In this document: positions 58,318 through 64,000 of the stretch, piece by piece
Layout: every line of letters begins with the position of its first letter
Numbering within the stretch: the stretch's first letter is position 1
Assembly (NCBI GenBank): GCA_026419785.1
Contig: JAODTK010002021.1
Location: 148,501-212,500, forward strand
DNA from: Sclerodactyla briareus
Taxonomy: Eukaryota; Echinodermata; Holothuroidea; Dendrochirotida; Sclerodactylidae
DNA length: 64,000 nt
Direction: 5' to 3'
Position numbers and translations under genes: made by a program
The notes under the pieces: generated by a model
Database searches by the model: none
Told to the model about the DNA's origin: nothing
The model's input: the letters and a program-made list of their open reading frames with translations, nothing else

Positions 58318-61300
58318 TAAGTTATATCCCGCAACACTGTAAGTGTTCGGGTATTATGGTTTTGGCCGTTGTGTGTTGTACCTGTGCCCGCCGTCTCCGC
58401 CGCAGCCCGCCCGACGCCGCCCCGCCGCCGGAAACTTTGCGTTAGCGATCTCATTCTTTTCAAAAACAACTTGATACGATTGACCCACACTTGGTATACA
58501 CCTGTCCGTTATGAGTGTAAAATCTCGGATAAGTCGAAAACTGGGCATATCGCTATATTTGTGGACTCATTTGCAGGTTTTAGACAAAATTTTCAAGTTC
58601 GTGCGCTTACACGAAACGTGGTGGTTGGGGTAGTTGTTGGAGGCCGAAAAACATGTGCCAATTTCAAGGTCATCAGAGGTCAAGTTGCATTTTTTTTGCC
58701 AGTAGCCTAATTATTAGCAGAATGTATGTGATATTCAAACTCATTGGATTGTCAGGAAACTTTGGTGACTAGGGCCAACTTCAGTGCGATGAATGTATAA
58801 TGTGGCCGGGTCAAGGAGGTCATTGCATGACTAATTTGCATAATAGTTGGCCTATTAGCAATAAGGCAAATTTATAAACTTCGTTGGATTCTCACGAACG
58901 TGGAGAGTAGGACCTTCTAACAGTGCCGATAATTTATTTCAATTGCATGAAATCATGAAGGTATATGTGTGTTTAATTTAATGTAATCGTGTAGATAATT
59001 AGATAATTAAGCAATTATTTTCTCAATTTTAGGGATTTTGACGAAACCTTGTGAATGGACTACTACCAGTCCTGATAAAGTCATTCAATAGCCAATACAC
59101 TGAGGTAAATTTTTGGGACTAATTTGCATTTAGGTTGTTCCTATCATCAAAATGAGAGTTTAATTAATTACTTTTTTTCGCAATAACATGTGACCTGTTC
59201 TTGGAATCAATATGCTCTAGGAGTGGATGCATCACATGGAGTGGGGTAACAACAATTTCCATAAAAACCGCCATGTCCATTTGAAAGGTCTTAAAAGGTC
59301 CGACTTATGGTCCAAAACCTGATTTTAGTACTTTTTATGCAATAGCACTGGGGTGTGTTCATCAGAATGCAAAAGGCTCCTGTGAGTGGGATGTTCTCAC
59401 ACACATGGAAGTAACACTTCTCAAGAAACCTGTCATATCACTTTAAAGGTCATTCTGGTCCACTTAAGGGTCAAAAACGGTTTTTTGGCTTTAATCGTAG
59501 AATTGAATATCTATGAAGGCTGTAAGGTTCACCATTGAGATATAACTGTTGACCCCCTGCGTGTGACTTTTGACCTTAATTTGACCTCGGTCGGGTTGTC
59601 ATGTGTTAAAGGTCGAATCTTGAATAAATGTGATTTTTAAGGAGTTACGGGCAAAAAAACGTATAAACGGTTATTTTTGGATCTGTGATAGAGCTTTGGT
59701 GGTGCTTTATGGAGGTAACAACTCCCGCTTCGATCGACAGCTTGTCCTTTGGTAGTTACAGCGGGGGTCAAAGTTCACTTTCTACCTTTTTTTTGGCAAT
59801 ACCATTGGACATGTTCATTTGAATGCAATATGCGTCTAGGAGTTGATGCATCACATGGGTTTAACAATTTTCACAAAAACCGCCATGTCATTGAAGGTCT
59901 AAATGTCCCTTAGGGTGAAAAGAAAATACTGATTTTAGTACTTTTCGTCAATAGCACTGGGTTTGTCATCAGAATGCAAAATGCTCCTAGGAGTGGGATG
60001 TATCACATGAGAGTAACAATTTCTCATAAAACTGTCATATCATGAAAGGTCATTTGGGGTCACTGTTAAAGGTCAAAACTGTTTTTTTGGCTATACTCGG
60101 AGAATTTAATATCTGCGAAGGCTTGATGGTTCACCATCGTGATATAACTGTTGACCTGCATGTGTGTGACCTCGACCTGATTGGGACCTCTGTCTGGCGG
60201 TCATGTGGGTGAAGGTCGAATCTTGAATAATGTGCTTATTTAAGAGTGTACTTATACGGGCAAAATACAATAAGAAAATGGTTATTGTGGATTGTGATAG
60301 AGCTTTGTGTGCTTTAGGAGGGCACCCAACTCCCGCGTCGATCGGACTTCCTTTGGTATTTACAAAGGGTCAAAGTTCAGCTAAAAAAGCCGGGATCAGG
60401 AAGGAGGGACGGGTCCAACTTTATACCTTTTTTTGCATAACATGGACTGTGTCATTGAATGCAATATGCTTCTAGGAGTGATGCATCACATGGATGGTAA
60501 CAATTTTCACAAAAACCGCATTCCATTGAAGTCCATTAAGGTCACTAGGGGTAAAAAAACGATTTTAGTACTTTTTCGGCAATAGCACTGGGGTGTGTTC
60601 ATCAGAATGCAAAGGCTCCTAGGAGTTGATGTATCACATGGAAAAGTAACAATTTTTAATAAAAACTGTCAAATCATTAAAGGTCATTTGGGGGTCCACT
60701 TAGGGGTCAAAACTGTTTTTTTGGCTATATCGAGAATTGAAAATATCTTCGAAGGCTGGATTGTCCCATTGTGAGATAATTGTTGACCTGCATGTGTGGT
60801 GACCTCGACCTGCATTGACCCTGTCGGGTGGTCATGTGGGTGAAGGTCAAATCTTGAATAAATTGGCGTATTTAAGGAGTTACGGGCAAAAAAAAATAGA
60901 AACTGTTATTTTTGGATCTTTATTGAGCTTTGTGTGCTTTATGGAGAGAAAACAACTCCCGCTTTTCGATCGGGACATTTACTTTGGTAGTTACAATGGT
61001 CAAAGTTCAATTTTTATACCCTTTTTTTTCGCAATAACATTGGACATTTCATTGAATGCAATCATGCTCTAGAGTGGATGCTCACATGGAGTGTAACAAT
61101 TTTCATAAAACCGCCTTGTCTATTGGAGGTCCTTAAAGCTTTAGTGGTCAAAAACGATTTTAGTACTTTTTGGCATAGCACTGGGTTGTTGTTCACAGAA
61201 TGCCAAAAAAAAAAATGCCCTAGGATGGATGTCTCACATGGAGAGTCACAAATTTTATAAAAAACTGGCCATATCATTAAAGGTCATTCAGGTCACTGTA

Positions 61301-61680
61301 GGGGCAAAACTTTTTTTTTTGCTATACGGAGAATTGAATATCTGCGAAGACTGGCTGGTTCACCATTGTGATATAATTGTTGACCTGCATGTGTGTGACC
61401 TCTGACCTGAATTTACCTCTGTCGGGTGGCCATGTGGTTAACGGTCCGTAATCTTGAATAGTGCTTTATTTAGTGACGCACCTTGTCCGGGGGCTGTAGG
61501 GGTGCCTCAGACAATTAACACGTTCCTTATGGAATGACCCATTTACCTGTCTACGTTGTCGCTTCACAATCCTATAAATGTCGTCTATCCACGAATATTG
61601 TCCGGTTCATGTGCCCAAATGTCTGGAATAAGAGATGCGGGGGGATATCGTCTGGCGGTTACCCGCCGACATTCCTAGTT
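58318..61680 (-). mobile_element. 600-bp-satellite element, copy B (inverted)
   Basis: In element orientation this runs from 61,680 to 58,318. It comprises a ~200-bp leader, then about four units of the 600-bp satellite (landmark GCAATAACATTGGACATGTTC near 59,181, 59,794, 60,430 and 61,030). It continues with a ~600-bp stretch alignable to 29,720-30,110 of copy A, the G/C minisatellite (58,384-58,432), TATGGTTTTGGCC, and a terminal hairpin CCCG-AACACT/AGTGTT-CGGG at 58,328-58,351. Each 600-bp unit contains two related halves (AAACCGCCATGTC and AAACTGTCATATC versions). No transposase frame is visible. Its borders are defined by the empty site at 57.4 kb. Confidence 0.7.
58384..58432 (-). repeat. 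GGCGGACGCGG-type minisatellite, inverted
   Basis: CCGCCGTCTCCGCCGCAGCC and the following bases are the complement-strand counterpart of the tract at 30,111-30,157, at the same relative position in the element. Confidence 0.75.
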
Positions 61681-61800
61681 TAAATATATAATATGATAGA
61701 AGTTCAGTCCACATTTTCGATTGAGCGATTTGGTATTTTCACTGATTCTATTTTGATTCTTACTGCATGACAGATAGACCGATCTAACTAAAATAAAGGT
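61681..61800 (+). repeat. Duplicated segment, right half of interrupted copy
   Basis: TAAATATATAATATG...AGTTCAGTCCAC and TTTCGATTGAGCGATTTGG match 57,401-57,460. Similarity fades after about 61,780. Confidence 0.65.
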
Positions 61801-62717
61801 TTCGAAAGTCCTATGTATGGCGGCAAATAGGTTCCAGCAGCTCAATCGAGGTTTTCGATTTGCCCACGGATACGTCACTGTCCAATACATTCATCAAATT
61901 CCCTATGTATCACTAAAACCCACTTTCACGCTAAACGTTCCCCATAGCCCGTGTGGCGTTCCATATCTTTGAAGAATTGCGCAAGTTTATCACTGCATTG
62001 CGCAATTTATCGTACGATGGAAGGTACAATATTTTTCAACGGCACTTGCCGTAGATAATTATCATTCGTTCGCATCGCACTAGTGTGACACCATCCCTCA
62101 GAAGATCGTGAAACTGCGGCGCTATCTTTTTTAATGCTGGAAGGATTCATGAACGCCATCCAGCACCATCTATGCTAGTTACAATCGTACATGAAAGCTG
62201 GACATGGTTTTTGGGTATCCCACTGTAGCTCTCGGTGATGATATCGAAACATCAACATCTTGACTCGATGACATCCAAATTGTCAATAACAAACCTTTAC
62301 CAACCAATTAACCTGTCGCTGGCATTCCGCTCCGTGGATGATACCATCGCCCATCCTTTTTCACCAATCGGACACATCAGTGCTATTACAATTGTTTTTA
62401 CTGGAGATCAGGTTACTTTAATGTGGTGTTAGTTAAATTGTGCCCTGTGATTATTTCTTTCTTATTCGCAATAAATCCTAGTAACGAATTCCCATCTGTA
62501 TAACAGGGGCGAATATGGGGTGGGGCACTGTGTGGTGTGACGACCCCTGAATATATTGGAGAAGTCGATCCCGTAGCGTCAAAAAGTCGTCTTTGAATCT
62601 GCCAAAGCCATTTTTTAAGGACCTCCAAGATGGATGTTCGTGAACGAAGAATCCATTATAAACTGTATCAAGTGGACCGTCTCATTACATAAGCCACCTA
62701 GGAAAATTGGCAATCTC
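61801..62717. other. No recognisable feature
   Basis: No domain-bearing frame or repeat match. The sequence is ordinary AT-rich intergenic DNA. Confidence 0.5.
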
Positions 62718-63221
62718 ACCCCCCCCCCCCCCCCCTCCATCCCCTCGTCGTGACTCCGTCTGAAAACTTGGAAAATTACAAACGTCAAACAAAAGCAAGT
62801 CTCTCAGACAGAACACTCTTGTCGTTCCCAAAGTTTCACACCACCCTGGAAAATGTGTGTATTTACGCCCCGGTGTATACATTTTCGGGGAGTAAGATCC
62901 CCTTTGGTCTCCAATTCGGCCAAAACCTTTCAGCTGATTTTGGCGGCTACGGGTTCTTCTTCACTTACTCTTCATACCTCTACAGGCGTGTGCTCTGTTC
63001 GTCCTCCATGCGTTGGTGATGGCACACAGGTTCGTAATAGGTCGTTCATTTTAGTTTGTAAACGCTCACGACGAACGTTCAGGGAGGACACGAATACGTA
63101 CTGTTTGCCAGACCCCCTCCCTGTTCTCGTATGTGCCCATCAAGGTATTATTCGAGAATGTCACTGCATGTCATGCAAGTTCGACTCAAGAAACCTCTCG
63201 TCTCTTAATACCATCGAATGA
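62718..63221 (+). other. C-tract and overlapping open frames, product unknown
   Basis: After a poly-C run (62,718-62,736), two overlapping plus-strand frames (62,750-63,019 and 62,853-63,221) are unusually long for the region. The second is Cys/Arg-rich in its C-terminal half (RNRSFILVCKRSRRTFRED, LVCAHQGIIRECHCMSC). It could be a remnant of a retroelement 5' region, but no diagnostic motif is present. I do not assign a function. Confidence 0.25.
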
Positions 63222-64000
63222 TGAATGTACCGTCGTATATAATATACTGAATATACACTGACTAGTTTAACTGACGATATACCGTTACGATATCAAATGG
63301 CTCTGAGACGATTCATTTGACGTCATTTTGCCGGAGCAATTCGTTTGGTTCGCAAAGTTTGGAATAACTGTCACATTCCGAACACTCCTTTTGCCATTAC
63401 TAATTAAACGTATGTATGATGAACTGCGTCCATTTTCTTGATGACCATTGTGTTTCAATTAACATTGCAGAGTATCATGTGACGGAAACTTATACGTATC
63501 GATTGAATAATACCGTTATCGTCCATTGATGAACCTCGTTTAGAGCATATTCCATGTCTGGCCAAATAGTAGTCGGCTCTCAAAAGATCAATTCCTATGC
63601 TGTTTGAGTTGAAGTAGAATAGCGTAAAACCATCTTTAGTTTGAGACAATGATATTACACCTCAACTATTGAAAGAAAATACTTCGGATATAAGTTCATT
63701 TTAAGGGCGGGAAGTAGATGTCTCGTCCTCGCTTACGCCTTGTGAAATCACAACACAACCTGAGAAATAAGAAATCAAAACTCGTGATGTGAAATTCCTG
63801 GAAACAGGCCCAATACTGTCTTGAGGCATTGTCCCTCTTAACCCCAGATGCTTCCGGGAAGCTATTGCTCACCCTCTGCGAGAAGACTACCGGCAAGAAC
63901 CATCTCGTGCAACACTGACACACAACCTGATATTCAAGAAAGCCGACAGGGAAATGGTTACTAGCTAGCTGCAACCCAGTGGAGTTGAATGACGACAATT
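63222..64000. other. No recognisable feature
   Basis: A 100-codon minus-strand frame (63,696-63,998) has no domain or splice support and runs to the window edge. Confidence 0.45.

Overview
This window looks like intron-rich, repeat-dense genomic DNA from an animal, most likely a marine invertebrate and possibly a deuterostome. The evidence is eukaryotic: one small GTPase gene split into short exons with GT-AG borders and a TATA box, LINE and Ty3/gypsy relics, tRNA-derived SINE relics, TTAA-flanked and 8-bp-flanked MITEs, microsatellites, and several diverged satellite-like arrays. There is no bacterial-style gene packing, and no open frame exceeds about 170 codons. Related repeat copies differ by many single-base indels, and the one recognisable gene needs frameshifts to read. 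That suggests an uncorrected long-read assembly, real decay, or both.

Layout. 0-5.9 kb: a diverged copy of a 308-bp repeat family, a ~430-bp tandem array, a hAT-like MITE and a piggyBac-like MITE. 6-16.7 kb: fold-back or TIR elements, a G/C-rich inverted pair, the main 308-bp array (13.6-15.8 kb) and a second diverged array. 18.9-21 kb: a minisatellite, then a degraded minus-strand Ty3/gypsy element with polypurine tract and LTR start. 22.7-31.8 kb: two tRNA-derived SINE relics, a ~200-bp array, and copy A of a 600-bp-satellite element with a terminal hairpin.

33.2-44.5 kb: the only recognisable host gene, a Ras-like small GTPase of the RERG/RASL11 type on the plus strand. A TATA box, a P-loop exon, an exon carrying the conserved VRFLT stretch, and an exon with the NKxD and SA motifs are visible. 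The switch-II (DTAGQ) exon was not found with confidence. Its introns hold local duplications, an AACGTTTT fold-back element and two possible minus-strand exons.

44.9-52.1 kb: a 143-bp array, a dead minus-strand gag-protease relic of Ty3/gypsy type, two LINE fragments, and a 43-bp minisatellite organised in part as a ~128-bp trimer. 52.2-64 kb: the second 308-bp-family element, a TA-rich block, and copy B of the 600-bp-satellite element in inverted orientation. Copy B sits inside one half of a duplicated sequence whose other half is an apparent empty site.

The most interesting signal is that several unrelated-looking arrays may be bodies of non-autonomous rolling-circle-like (HINE/Helentron-type) elements: central tandem repeats, subterminal inverted repeats, a G/C-rich GGCGGACGCGG tract and a terminal hairpin. 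Several of them multiply TGACCT nuclear-receptor half-sites in DR4/DR1 spacing.
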